Below are positions 18,807-29,186 of a DNA stretch of 55,515 nt, in pieces (the first letter of the stretch is position 1; the number at the start of each line of letters is the position of its first letter). The stretch spans positions 1 through 55,515 of the forward strand of contig DATKXK010000004.1 in NCBI GenBank assembly GCA_035529075.1. The letters run 5' to 3'. The position numbers were made by a program, and so were the translations under genes. Origin of the DNA: Acidobacteriota bacterium. GTDB lineage: Bacteria; Zixibacteria; MSB-5A5; GN15; FEB-12. Below the pieces are notes generated by a model. It was not told the origin of the DNA. It did no database searches and saw nothing but the letters and a program-made list of their open reading frames with translations.

Positions 18807-21107
18807 ATGTTTGCAGATCGGCGTGAGACGATCGTGAGCGGCTTGCTGCCGGCCGTTACACGCGGGGCCCGGTGGCTGTCGTGGGTTATGTGCCCAGTGA
18901 CAGTTGTGCTGCTGGCAGGATGTTCGGATGACAAGACAACGGGACCGGAGCCTGATACGACCGCCCCGCACGTCGTTTCGTGCGTGCCGGTGGACGGGTC
19001 CCAGGGAGTGGCGCTGGACGCTAAGATCACGGTGACGTTTTCCGAGGCGGTGGCGGCCTCGAGCGTGGATACGAGCACGTTCAAGGTGAGCGACGTCACC
19101 GGGACGGTGAGTGTTGACGGCGCCGAGGCGACTTTTACGCCTGATGGCGGTCTGAGTGCCGGGACGGCGTACACGGTGACGTTGACGACCGGCATCAAAG
19201 ACAAAGCGGGTAACCGGCTGGCCAGCGAGTATACATCGACGTTTACGACGGCGTTTGCGCCGCTGACGGTGGTGGCGATTGACCCGGTGAATCTAGCGAC
19301 CAAGGTGCCGACGGACGTAACGATCACGGCGACCTTTTCAGTGCCGGTGCAGGTCACGACGGTGACGACCAGCACGTTTCTGGTCAGTGGCGTAACGGGG
19401 ACGGTGGTGGCGGTCGGCAACGAGGCGATGTTCACGCCGGACGCTCTCCTGGAGCCCGGTACGGCGTACACGGTGGCGATTACGACGGACGTGACGGACA
19501 CGGCGGGTCACGCCATGGTCAGCGAGTTTACATCGACCTTCGAAACAACAGCCTTGCCGCTGGCCGACGCCGGAGCGGATCAGGACGTGACGCTGGGCGA
19601 ACAGGTGGTCCTTGACGGCAGCGGCAGCAGTGATCCTCGGGGGTTGGCGTTGACCTATGATTGGCGGCAGATATACGGTCCGGCGGTGGGGGACTTCACG
19701 GACGAGTCGCCGGAGTTCACGGCTCCTGATACGGTGAGCACGCTGGAGTTTGAGCTGGTGGTGAGCAACGGCACCGACGACAGCGAACCTGACACGGTCA
19801 TGGTGTTTCTGCTGGAGGATCGAGACCGGGCGTTGTTTGTCAATGCGCAAACGGGCCTTGACGGCAACGCGGGGACACGGGACGAGCCGTTGGCGACGAT
19901 CCAGGCGGCCATTGCGCAGGCGGCGGCTCTGACGCCGCCGGGCGACGTATACGCGACCGGGGGGATTTACTGGGGGAGTCTGACGCTGGCGACGAACGTG
20001 AGTGTGTACGGCGGATATAATGCGAGCACGTGGCGGCGAGACGTTGAGACGGTGGAAACAATAATCCGCGGTGAGCCGACCGCCGTTCGCGGCAAGGACG
20101 TGACTGCTCTGACGCTTGACGGACTGGTAATTCAGAGCGATCACGGGGCATCCGAGGGAGAGAGTTCGGTCGGGATCAATCTGAACAACAGTCAGAACAT
20201 TGTCATTTCGCGCAACCGGATCGAAGCGGGCTCCGGGGCGGCGGGTTTGATCGGTGAAGGCGGAGCGCCAGGTACACCGGGCAATGCAGGCGGTGATGGC
20301 GACGACGCACATCCATTGGGGGATAATGCCTCCGGGGGCGCTGGCGGATCCTCGGCCATCGGGAGGTCCGGCGGGTCTGGAGGCTCCACCAGCGAGCTCG
20401 GCTCGTCGGACGGCGCCGCCGGTCAGGGACCGAGCGGTGGAGCCGGTGGGTCAGCTGGTATTGCAGGGGATGGCTCGCCGGGTGGCGCAGGAGGAGACGG
20501 CACCAACGGCGCTAATGGTGCCGGAGGTAGCGCTTTCGGCACGCTGAGTATGGGCGAGTGCGTGGCTTCGAATGGCCAGCCGGGCAGTGCCGGTGACCAC
20601 GGCAGTGGTGGTGGTGGCGGCGGCGGTGGTAGTGGCGATGGATTCCAGGTGGGGGGTGGTGCCGGCGGCGGGGGTGGTGCCGGCGGACAAGGGGGAGGAG
20701 CAGGCCAAGGTGGCGGCGGCGGTGGCGGCTCCTTCGGATTGCTTATGACTAACTCTTCCTACGTTGTGCTGAATAGCAATGACATCACCACGACAAACGG
20801 CGCCTCGGGTGGCGCGAGTGGCAGCGGTGCTCCGGGCGCAGGCGGCGGCGCCGGCGGAAGCGGTGGTGACAAATATGAACTATACACGGGCAACGGCGGT
20901 AAGGGTGGTCCTGGAGGCAGCGGCGGCGCGGGCGCTCATGGCGGCGGCGGGGGCGGCGGTTCCTCATATGGCATCGTGCGTGATGCCGGGAGCCTTGTTG
21001 AAACCGCCGACAACACGTTTACCATCGGCAGTGCCGGCTCAGGCGGCGGCAGTTTCGGCAACCCGGGAGTGGCCGGTGAAAGGGGTGTCGAGAAAGTCGT
21101 CATGTAA
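18807..21107 (+). CDS. Surface lipoprotein with two Ig-like domains, PKD-like domain, beta-helix and glycine-rich tail
   Basis: 766 residues. A lipoprotein signal ends in VVLLAGC (Cys near residue 36). Two SbsA-type Ig-like (Big_5) domains follow (about 50-150 and 151-250), marked by VTFSEAVAASSVDTSTF and ATFSVPVQVTTVTTSTF. A PKD-like domain (about 253-340) contains DGSGSSDPRGLALTYDWRQ. A DUF1565/right-handed beta-helix segment (345-470) contains FVNAQTGLDGNAGTRDEPL. The last 290 residues are extraordinarily rich in Gly, with long runs of GG(A/S/G), reminiscent of mycobacterial PE_PGRS tails but unrelated in origin. It is a tandem duplicate of the next gene. Likely adhesive or structural at the cell surface; function not known. 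Confidence 0.82.
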   Translation: MFADRRETIVSGLLPAVTRGARWLSWVMCPVTVVLLAGCSDDKTTGPEPDTTAPHVVSCVPVDGSQGVALDAKITVTFSEAVAASSVDTSTFKVSDVTGTVSVDGAEATFTPDGGLSAGTAYTVTLTTGIKDKAGNRLASEYTSTFTTAFAPLTVVAIDPVNLATKVPTDVTITATFSVPVQVTTVTTSTFLVSGVTGTVVAVGNEAMFTPDALLEPGTAYTVAITTDVTDTAGHAMVSEFTSTFETTALPLADAGADQDVTLGEQVVLDGSGSSDPRGLALTYDWRQIYGPAVGDFTDESPEFTAPDTVSTLEFELVVSNGTDDSEPDTVMVFLLEDRDRALFVNAQTGLDGNAGTRDEPLATIQAAIAQAAALTPPGDVYATGGIYWGSLTLATNVSVYGGYNASTWRRDVETVETIIRGEPTAVRGKDVTALTLDGLVIQSDHGASEGESSVGINLNNSQNIVISRNRIEAGSGAAGLIGEGGAPGTPGNAGGDGDDAHPLGDNASGGAGGSSAIGRSGGSGGSTSELGSSDGAAGQGPSGGAGGSAGIAGDGSPGGAGGDGTNGANGAGGSAFGTLSMGECVASNGQPGSAGDHGSGGGGGGGGSGDGFQVGGGAGGGGGAGGQGGGAGQGGGGGGGSFGLLMTNSSYVVLNSNDITTTNGASGGASGSGAPGAGGGAGGSGGDKYELYTGNGGKGGPGGSGGAGAHGGGGGGGSSYGIVRDAGSLVETADNTFTIGSAGSGGGSFGNPGVAGERGVEKVVM

Positions 21108-21138
21108 GCTCCCGGCACCAGTGGAATAGAGTTTTTCA

Positions 21139-21175
21139 ACCCGGGCCGAGGGCATCTCGCGCCCGGGTTTTGTTT
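21139..21175 (+). terminator. Intrinsic terminator after the first glycine-rich lipoprotein
   Basis: AACCCGGGCCGAG pairs with CTCGCGCCCGGGTT and runs into TTTTGTTTT. The same hairpin, almost unchanged, follows the duplicate gene at about 23715. Confidence 0.85.
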
Positions 21176-21193
21176 TGCCTGCTTCGCCGGGGC

Positions 21194-21222
21194 TTGACAT
21201 CGCGGACAACAGATACTAAGTT
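21194..21222 (+). promoter_or_regulatory. Sigma70-like promoter of the second glycine-rich lipoprotein
   Basis: TTGACA (21194-21199), 17 bp, TAAGTT (21217-21222). It is not similar in its flanks to the promoter of the duplicate copy, so the duplication did not include the whole upstream region. Confidence 0.6.
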
Positions 21223-21379
21223 GTTGGCACAATCGACGCCCGGCGTTCGGGTAGCCAGAGATCAATCTTCTTAGTTACGCCGGTAAGAGGAATAACTCGC
21301 ATCCAGCAGCATCGACGGAGGAACCCTCCCGTGCTGAGTGGATGCTAAAACTTATTTGTTATCAGAAGAGGAGCATGTC

Positions 21380-23683
21380 ATGCTCACGGAACGTAATGAG
21401 ATCATAGTAAGGCCGTGGCCGGGCCGGGTGCCGGTCGGCGGGCGGTGGTTGAATTATGTCGTCGCTCTTGCGGCCATAGCAGGCCTGGTGGTCGGCGGCT
21501 GTTCGGACGACAAAACAACGGGGCCGGAGCCCGATACGACCGCCCCCCGAGTGGTTTCGTGCGTGCCGGTGGACGGGTCCCAGGGAGTGGCGCTGGACGC
21601 TAAGATCACGGTGACGTTTTCCGAGGCGGTGGCGGCCTCGAGCGTGGATACGAGCACGTTCAAGGTGAGCGACGTCACCGGGACGGTGAGCGTGGACGGC
21701 GCCGAGGCGACTTTTACGCCTGACGCGGATTTGAGCGCCGGGACGGCGTACACGGTGACGTTGACGACCGGCATCAAAGACAAAGCGGGCAACGCGCTGG
21801 CGAGCGAGTATACATCGACGTTTACGACGGCGTTTGCGCCGCTGGCGGTGGTGGCGATTGACCCGATCAATGGCGCGACCAAGGCGCCGACGGACGTTAC
21901 GGTCACGGCGACCTTTTCGGTGCCGGTGGATATCGCCACGGTGACGACCAGCACGTTTCTGGTCAGTGGCGCGACGGGGACGGTGGCGGCGGTCGGTAAC
22001 GAGGCGACGTTCACGCCGGACGCTCTTTTGGAGCCGGGGACGGCGTACACGGTGACGATCACGACGGATGTGACGGATACGGCGGGTCACGCCATGGTCA
22101 GCGAGTTTACATCGACCTTCGAAACAACAGCCCTGCCGCTGGCCGACGCCGGGCCGGATCAGGACGTGACGCTGGGGGCGCAGGTGATCCTTGACGGCAG
22201 TGGCAGCAGTGATCCTCGGGGGTTGGCGTTGACCTATGATTGGCGGCAGATATACGGTCCGACGGCGGGAGATTTCACGGGTGAATCACCTGAGTTCACG
22301 GCCCCGGACACGGTGAGCACACTGCAATTCGAGCTGGTGGTGACTAACGGCACGGACGACAGCGAACCTGACACGGTAATGGTGTTTTTGCTGGAGGATA
22401 TTGACCGGGCGTTGTTTGTCAATGCGCAGACGGGCCTTGACGGCAATGCGGGGACACGGGCCGAGCCGTTGGCGACGATCCAGGCGGCCATAGCGCAGGC
22501 GGCGGCGTTGACGCCGCCGGGCGACGTATACGCGACCGGGGGGATCTACTGGGGGAGTCTGACGTTAGCGACGAACGTGAGTGTGTACGGCGGGTATGAT
22601 GCGAGCACGTGGCGGCGTGACGTGGGGACGATAGAGACGATAATCCGCGGTGAGCCGACGGCTGTTCGCGGCAAGGACGTGACCGGCCTGACGCTTGACG
22701 GCCTGGTGATCCAGAGCGATCACGCGGCGTCGGCCGGCGAGAGTTCGGTCGGGGTCAATTTGAATAACAGTCAGAATATTATCATTTCGCGCAACCGTAT
22801 CCAGGCGGGATCCGGGGCGGCCGGTTTGACCGGTGAAGGCGGCGCGCCGGGCGTCCCGGGCAACGCCGGCGGGAACGGCAGCCAATGGGTAGGAAACGGG
22901 ACAGCTCTTGGGGGTGCCAGCGGATCCTCAGATATAGCGCGTGCAGGCGGCGGCGGTGGTAATGGTACTATGAGTTCCGGCCAAGCCGGAGCCTCCGGCC
23001 AGGGACCGGATCCCGGTGCCGGCGGGTCTGCTAGCAAGTCGGGCGGCGCGGGAGGGGATGGCGCCAACGGCATTAATGGCGCCGGTGGAACTGCTTTCGG
23101 CACGCTGAGTACGGGCGAATACGTGCCTTCGGATGGCCAGCCGGGTACTGCCGGTGTTCACGGCAGTGGCGGTGGCGGGGGCGGTGGTGGTGGGGGAATA
23201 GGTTTTCCCTGTTACCGGTCCGGTGGCGGTGGTGGCGGGGGCGGCGCCGGCGGCCAGGGGGGTGGAGCAGGTCAGGGGGGCGGCGGCGGCGGCGGCTCCT
23301 TCGGGCTGCTGCTGACAAACAGTTCTTTCGCCGAGCTTGAAGGTAACAGCATAAGCACGGCCGGAGCCGGTCAGGGCGGTGCCGGCGGCAACGGTGCCCC
23401 CGGTGCAAGCGGCAGTGCGGGCGGAAAGGGTGGCGCCGGATCGACTTTATTTATTTGTAACACAGGCTCGGGCGGTACCGGTGGTCACGGAGGGGTCGGC
23501 GGCTCGGGCGCTCATGGCGGCGGCGGGGGCGGCGGCCCGTCATATGGCATCGTGCGGGATAAAGTGAGCCTGGTGGATATGTCCGGCAATTCATTCGCCA
23601 TTGGCAATGCCGGTTCCGGCGGAGGCAGTTTCGGCAACCCGGGAGTGGCCGGTGAAAAGGGTGTCGAGGCAGTCGTCGACTAA
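21380..23683 (+). CDS. Surface lipoprotein, tandem paralogue with glycine-rich tail
   Basis: 767 residues from ATG 21380, preferred over the upstream in-frame ATG because AGAGGAG lies just before it. The lipobox is LVVGGC followed by SDDKTTG, as in the upstream copy. Domain order is the same: two Big_5 Ig-like domains, a PKD-like domain, a DUF1565 beta-helix segment, then a glycine-rich region that is the main point of divergence. Codon-level identity with the first copy is high through the Ig and helix parts, including synonymous sites, so the duplication is recent or the copies are kept alike by gene conversion. Confidence 0.82.
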   Translation: MLTERNEIIVRPWPGRVPVGGRWLNYVVALAAIAGLVVGGCSDDKTTGPEPDTTAPRVVSCVPVDGSQGVALDAKITVTFSEAVAASSVDTSTFKVSDVTGTVSVDGAEATFTPDADLSAGTAYTVTLTTGIKDKAGNALASEYTSTFTTAFAPLAVVAIDPINGATKAPTDVTVTATFSVPVDIATVTTSTFLVSGATGTVAAVGNEATFTPDALLEPGTAYTVTITTDVTDTAGHAMVSEFTSTFETTALPLADAGPDQDVTLGAQVILDGSGSSDPRGLALTYDWRQIYGPTAGDFTGESPEFTAPDTVSTLQFELVVTNGTDDSEPDTVMVFLLEDIDRALFVNAQTGLDGNAGTRAEPLATIQAAIAQAAALTPPGDVYATGGIYWGSLTLATNVSVYGGYDASTWRRDVGTIETIIRGEPTAVRGKDVTGLTLDGLVIQSDHAASAGESSVGVNLNNSQNIIISRNRIQAGSGAAGLTGEGGAPGVPGNAGGNGSQWVGNGTALGGASGSSDIARAGGGGGNGTMSSGQAGASGQGPDPGAGGSASKSGGAGGDGANGINGAGGTAFGTLSTGEYVPSDGQPGTAGVHGSGGGGGGGGGGIGFPCYRSGGGGGGGGAGGQGGGAGQGGGGGGGSFGLLLTNSSFAELEGNSISTAGAGQGGAGGNGAPGASGSAGGKGGAGSTLFICNTGSGGTGGHGGVGGSGAHGGGGGGGPSYGIVRDKVSLVDMSGNSFAIGNAGSGGGSFGNPGVAGEKGVEAVVD

Positions 23684-23714
23684 TCTTGCGGCACCAGTGA
23701 TATTGAATCTTAAG

Positions 23715-23752
23715 ACCCGGGCCGAGACAATCTCGCGCCCGGGTTTTGTTTT
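23715..23752 (+). terminator. Intrinsic terminator after the second glycine-rich lipoprotein
   Basis: ACCCGGGCCGAG pairs with CTCGCGCCCGGGT, followed by TTTGTTTT. Confidence 0.85.
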
Positions 23753-23889
23753 GCACCGGAGTGGTGCAACACGGATACCCGTGAATGTATTTCTCCCGGC
23801 ACAAGCGGTCTGCGATGACGTTCTTTTACGGGAGAGTGCGGGCGTGATCGGCCGGACCGTCATGACATGCAGAAGGTGTTCATCGAGCA

Positions 23890-25254
<1,365 letters not shown>

Positions 25255-25258
25255 GAGC

Positions 25259-25768
25259 ATGAAGATTTATAGCATCAGACGGGAACAGTTTGTGCAACGG
25301 TCGCTTGACGACGTTTTCAGGATGTTCGAACGGCCGGAAGACCTGTCGCTTATCACACCCCCGTCAATGGACTTCATCCTCCTGTCGCCGCGTCCGATCG
25401 AGAAGAAGGCCGGGACACTGATGGATTTTGCCGTGCGCGTTTTCGGGGTACGGTTTCACTGGATGGCCATGATAACGGACTACCAGCGGCCGTACCGGTT
25501 CGTGGACGTTCAGATCAAGGGCCCGTATACGTTCTGGCATCACACCCACCTGTTCGATGAATCGGAGAAGGGCACCAACATCGTCGACGAGGTTCGGTAC
25601 GTTCTTCCTTTCGGCATCCTCGGGCGACTGCTGCATGCCCTCCTGGTGAGGCGGCGGATTGAGAGGATTTTCGACTACCGGGCCAAGGTGATTGCTCGCA
25701 ATTTTGCGCTGCAGAGCGATCAGGCCGCCGCACCCGACTGTGCGGCCGTCGGCGGCATTAGCCGGTGA
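25259..25768 (+). CDS. SRPBCC (START-like) ligand-binding protein
   Basis: 169 residues starting at ATG 25259 behind GGGAGGTAGGAG. The pattern, an opening beta strand, PEDLSLITPP, then VRFHWMAMITDYQRPYRFVDVQIKGPY and HTHLFDESEKGTNIVDEVRYVLP, is characteristic of the SRPBCC/polyketide-cyclase-like fold that binds hydrophobic ligands in a cavity. The actual ligand is not known. It sits between the photolyase and DUF523 genes with 4 bp and 8 bp gaps. Confidence 0.8.
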   Translation: MKIYSIRREQFVQRSLDDVFRMFERPEDLSLITPPSMDFILLSPRPIEKKAGTLMDFAVRVFGVRFHWMAMITDYQRPYRFVDVQIKGPYTFWHHTHLFDESEKGTNIVDEVRYVLPFGILGRLLHALLVRRRIERIFDYRAKVIARNFALQSDQAAAPDCAAVGGISR

Positions 25769-25776
25769 GGCAGCAT

Positions 25777-26751
25777 ATGAAAGCAGGGGTCAAAAAGTCG
25801 CTCGATGCACCCATCAGGGTCGGTATCAGCACCTGTTTGCTTGGCCAGAAGGTGCGGTTCGATGCCGGTCACAAACGGGACCGCTATATCACCGATATCC
25901 TGGGTGAGTATTTTCAGTTTGTGCCGGTCTGCCCGGAACTCGAAATCGGCATGGGTGTGCCGCGAGAGGCGGTCAGGCTGGTGGGAGATGTCGGGGCGCC
26001 ACGGATGGTCGGCGGCAAGTCCGGGACCGACTGGACCTCGAAGATGGTGCAGTATTCCAGGACGCGCGTCGGCAGACCGGATATGTTCGGGATCAGCGGC
26101 TACATCCTGAAGAAGGACTCGCCGACGTGCGGAATGGCCCGGGTCAAAGTCTATCGTGAGTCCGGGATGCCCGAGAAAAAAGGCAAGGGTCTGTACGCTG
26201 GAATTCTCATGGAGCATCACCCCCTGCTGCCGGTCGAAGAGGAGGGACGGCTCAATGACGGCCGTATCCGGGAGAACTTCATCGAACGGGTTTTCACTTA
26301 CCACCGCTGGCAGACGCTGGTCCGGGGCGGCCTGACCCGCGGCAAGCTGGTTCAGTTCCACACCGTGCACAAGTATCTGGTGCTGGCTCACAGCGCCAGC
26401 CATTACAAGCTGATGGGTCAACTGGTGGCACAGGTCAAGCAGTTGGGGCTGCCGAAGGCAAGGGACGGCTACGCGGCCCTCCTGATGGAGGCGCTGAGCG
26501 TTAAGACGACGGCCCGGAAAAACGTAAACGTCCTGCTGCACATACTGGGATTCCTCAAAGGCCTCATCGGCGCGCCGGAGAAGAAGGACATTCTGCTGGT
26601 CATCGAAGACTACCGGAACGAGCTTGTGCCCCTTGTAGTCCCGGTGACGCTGATCAGGCACTACGTGATCAAACACGGTGTAGAATACATCCGTGACCAG
26701 GTCTATCTCAATCCGCATCCTAAAGAGCTGATGCTGCGCAATCACGCCTGA
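25777..26751 (+). CDS. DUF523-DUF1722 fusion protein (TudS-like and YbgA-like domains)
   Basis: 324 residues from ATG 25777; a GTG four codons earlier overlaps the previous gene and is less likely. Residues 12-155 form DUF523 with its cysteine motifs ISTCLLGQKVRFD, VCPELEIGMGVPRE and DSPTCGM. Proteins of this family (TudS) carry an iron-sulfur cluster and desulfurise thiouracil. Residues 185-310 form DUF1722 (HTVHKYLVLAHSASHYKLMG), as in E. coli YbgA, whose gene also lies beside phr. The repeated pairing suggests a link with handling of thiolated or light-damaged pyrimidines; this is inference. Confidence 0.87.
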   Translation: MKAGVKKSLDAPIRVGISTCLLGQKVRFDAGHKRDRYITDILGEYFQFVPVCPELEIGMGVPREAVRLVGDVGAPRMVGGKSGTDWTSKMVQYSRTRVGRPDMFGISGYILKKDSPTCGMARVKVYRESGMPEKKGKGLYAGILMEHHPLLPVEEEGRLNDGRIRENFIERVFTYHRWQTLVRGGLTRGKLVQFHTVHKYLVLAHSASHYKLMGQLVAQVKQLGLPKARDGYAALLMEALSVKTTARKNVNVLLHILGFLKGLIGAPEKKDILLVIEDYRNELVPLVVPVTLIRHYVIKHGVEYIRDQVYLNPHPKELMLRNHA

Positions 26752-27234
26752 TTCACTCGTGGCCCGGAGACGGTCCGGCTTGTCCCGGAAATCGGACGCG
26801 TCCGCGGAGAATCCGGCGCTCCGGGTGGAAGTGAAACCGGACAAGATTTGAAGTCTTTGGCCGCAGTTTTTTGTTGAAGTCCCCAACACGGTTACTATAC
26901 GCTTGTCTAGAAGAACATGGCATATGGATGCCGAGGCTCCGACACCGGCGGCCGGTGAGCTTCGGTAGCCGTCCGTGTTTGCCGTTTCCACCTTGCCAAT
27001 ACATCAGATAAGACGGACGACCAGAGCTTCCAGAGGCCCTCTGCCTGGCTGCCGGCGGGCCGTGCGCAACCGGTATCGGCCGGTTCGACCGGTCCGGACA
27101 GGGATCACGCCGGTTGTGGGGAAACGGAGATTTTCGCAGAGAAGACGAGAATTGATATTGAGCATTTACTGGTTGTTTGTTTCAAGCCCTTTAGACGTTT
27201 CGACGTTGTACTGTCGATCCAAGAGGAGGTACAG
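26752..27234 (+). other. Intergenic region, no gene seen
   Basis: About 480 bp. Small frames on both strands have arginine/proline-rich composition typical of antisense GC-rich DNA. A TTGAAG...TATACG pair at about 26875-26902 could be a weak promoter, but nothing convincing lies directly behind it. Confidence 0.3.
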
Positions 27235-27456
27235 ATGAAGACACTGGACATCATTGCCGAGGTTCTCCTGGTCATCGGGGGACTAAACTGGCTCCTGGTC
27301 GGGGTGTTCAATTTCGACGTGGTCGCCGCCATCTTCGGCCAGATGAGCATTATCAGTCGCATAATCTACATTCTGGTGGGGGTCAGCGCTCTGTATCAGC
27401 TGCTGCTCTGGAAAGCGATTCAGGCGCGCTGGACAAAGGCACCGGCCGCGGCCTGA
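27235..27456 (+). CDS. DUF378 small inner-membrane protein
   Basis: 73 residues, ATG 27235 preceded by AAGAGGAGG. It has two hydrophobic segments, LDIIAEVLLVIGGLNWLLVG and IISRIIYILVGVSALYQLL. The GGLNWLLVGVFNFD stretch with its NWL motif is diagnostic of DUF378. Members are widespread, small and of unknown function. Confidence 0.85.
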   Translation: MKTLDIIAEVLLVIGGLNWLLVGVFNFDVVAAIFGQMSIISRIIYILVGVSALYQLLLWKAIQARWTKAPAAA

Positions 27457-27675
27457 TCCCGACCGCCTCTACGGCCTTACCCGGCCCGGGAAGGGGCATA
27501 TTGCGATAGCGGGTCCCGATTGCCCCTGATCGGACCTTCAACTCCCCTATGGTACGCCGGGGTCGACAGAGCCACAAACTGTCGGCCCCTATTTCTTTGC
27601 CCGGTAATCGGACGGGCGGACGGCTGAAGCCCGGAGGTCTGAGGGGATCGAATCGGTTGTCGGGGGGTAGTCGGC

Positions 27676-28281
27676 CTACGGAAGCTCTCGCGCCAGCTGC
27701 CGGATGTGTCCCTTCAGCGCCGTGCTATCGGCATCGTTCAGGCCGTCGTGGTAGCTTCGGATTCTGGCCAGGTGATCTACCAGGACAAAGGCGGTAGCAT
27801 GGCCGCCCGGGAGGTCATCGGCGGCCAGCATGAAACCGTTCTCGGAGAGGCTCACGACCTGCTCCAGAGGTGCTCGCAGAAAAAGCCAGCGGCAGTCGGT
27901 CACTCCCTGGTTGTGCGCGTAGGCCTGGAGCGCCGCGATACTGTCACGCTCGGGATCGACGGAGATGGACACGAACTGAACCTTGTTTGAGCCTGCATAC
28001 AGCCTGTAAAGTCCGGACATTTTCGAGGCCATGATCGGGCAGACCCCCGGGCAGCTGGTGAAGATGAAATCGACGACGCTCAGTCTGCCCATCATCTGCT
28101 CGCGGCCGAACGGCAGCCCGTCGTGGGCCGTAAACTCGAACTGCGGCACCCGGCCCAACACGGGGATCCGGGAGCGTGACCTGTTGGCCCCATCCACAAC
28201 AAGGGCGGCCAGTGCGGCCAGGAGGATCGTCGCCACCACGACCAGGATGAGCATCTTTGGGTAAGTCCTGCGTTGTAGCAT
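27676..28281 (-). CDS. SCO1/SenC family copper-binding thioredoxin-fold protein
   Basis: 201 residues starting at ATG 28281. A single N-terminal membrane anchor (LILVVVATILLAALAALVV) leads to a thioredoxin-like domain with the copper site CPGVC in FTSCPGVCPIM and the distal His in GGHATAFVLVD. SCO proteins deliver copper to the CuA site of cytochrome c oxidase. Its ATG directly follows the TAG of the broken upstream gene, as in cox operons where the two are translationally coupled. No oxidase subunits remain here, so its client must be elsewhere or lost. Confidence 0.9.
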   Translation of the reverse strand: MLQRRTYPKMLILVVVATILLAALAALVVDGANRSRSRIPVLGRVPQFEFTAHDGLPFGREQMMGRLSVVDFIFTSCPGVCPIMASKMSGLYRLYAGSNKVQFVSISVDPERDSIAALQAYAHNQGVTDCRWLFLRAPLEQVVSLSENGFMLAADDLPGGHATAFVLVDHLARIRSYHDGLNDADSTALKGHIRQLARELP

Positions 28282-28667
28282 CTATCCCTCCGCTGCGTAT
28301 CTGAGGGTCACGAACGAGATCAGGACGAGTCCGGCCAGAAGGCTCGCCATCCACAAGTGAAGCACCAGCGCGACCGCCGGGAGACCGACGGCGAAGAAAA
28401 GCAGGCCTGGGTTCCGGTCAGTCTGCCGCGCGGCAACGGCCTCCGGGCGCAAGTGCGGCTCATCAACGCATCTATCCTGCGCTCAAGATACTGGTTGAGA
28501 GCGTTGGCCGAGCCGCCGGCCAGAAAGAGGCCCAGGAGGAATAAGCCACACGGCCCCGGCCGACCGATCAGACTGCCTTCCATGACAAGTCCGGCCGCCC
28601 CGGACGTGAGAACAAGGACCATTATGGTCGGCTTAGTGAGTTCAACGAAACCTGAGATCAACTTCAC
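28282..28667 (-). pseudogene. ctaB: Degenerate heme O synthase (protoheme IX farnesyltransferase) fragment with frame change
   Basis: From a GTG at 28667 the frame gives VELTKPTIMVLVLTSGAAG and then SANALNQYLERRIDALMSRT, the prenyl-diphosphate site of CtaB/CyoE, and RPLPRGRLT. After about 75 residues the good coding signal jumps to another frame: NPGLLFFAVGLPAVALVLHL, then a further hydrophobic segment ending LRYAAEG and a TAG at 28282. The original frame meets a stop at 28320. Real family members have about 290 residues and nine helices, so most of the enzyme is missing. The tail may be the true end of CtaB or of another membrane subunit joined by deletion. Confidence 0.75.
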
Positions 28668-29186
28668 TTCCGGCTCGTCTCGTGCGATCGGTCTGTGTTT
28701 CTCCGGGGATAATGCTTCCGCCCGTTCAAAATTGCGTGAGACGTAAACACGCGCAACTTCAAAATACGGATCGACCTTTTGAGTCCACCGGCGGCCGGTG
28801 TATCGCCGGTGACAGGCTGTCAGGTGGTACGGTCGCCGACAGGCGGTGTTGGCCGCCTGGCGGGAATCGTGGCCAATTACGGTCCGGCCGGTGGGCTTTT
28901 GCAGCTTGCGTTTTCTTACCTGCTGTGTATATTAGTATGTCGCACTTGCGCCCTAGACGTTTCAGCAGTTCAGTTTACACGCAAGGTTCTCATCGTACTG
29001 TCCGGTTGCTATCAAGCGGCGCACTCAGGGTCCTTGCATGTTTTATTCGAGCGGCACGGCAGGCCGCAGTCGACGCACCTTGACGGACTTCGGGAATCAG
29101 CATTCAGAAATCTGACGATATGACGCGCCGAACCCGGCCATTTTGAGCCGGTGGCGCAGAATCTCAAGCTTAGGGAGGTCTACTCC
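28668..29186 (+). other. Intergenic region, no gene seen
   Basis: On the minus strand an open frame runs into the heme O synthase remnant but has no recognisable similarity. On the plus strand the 29187 gene is preceded by TAGGGAGG. I found no clear promoter. Confidence 0.3.
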
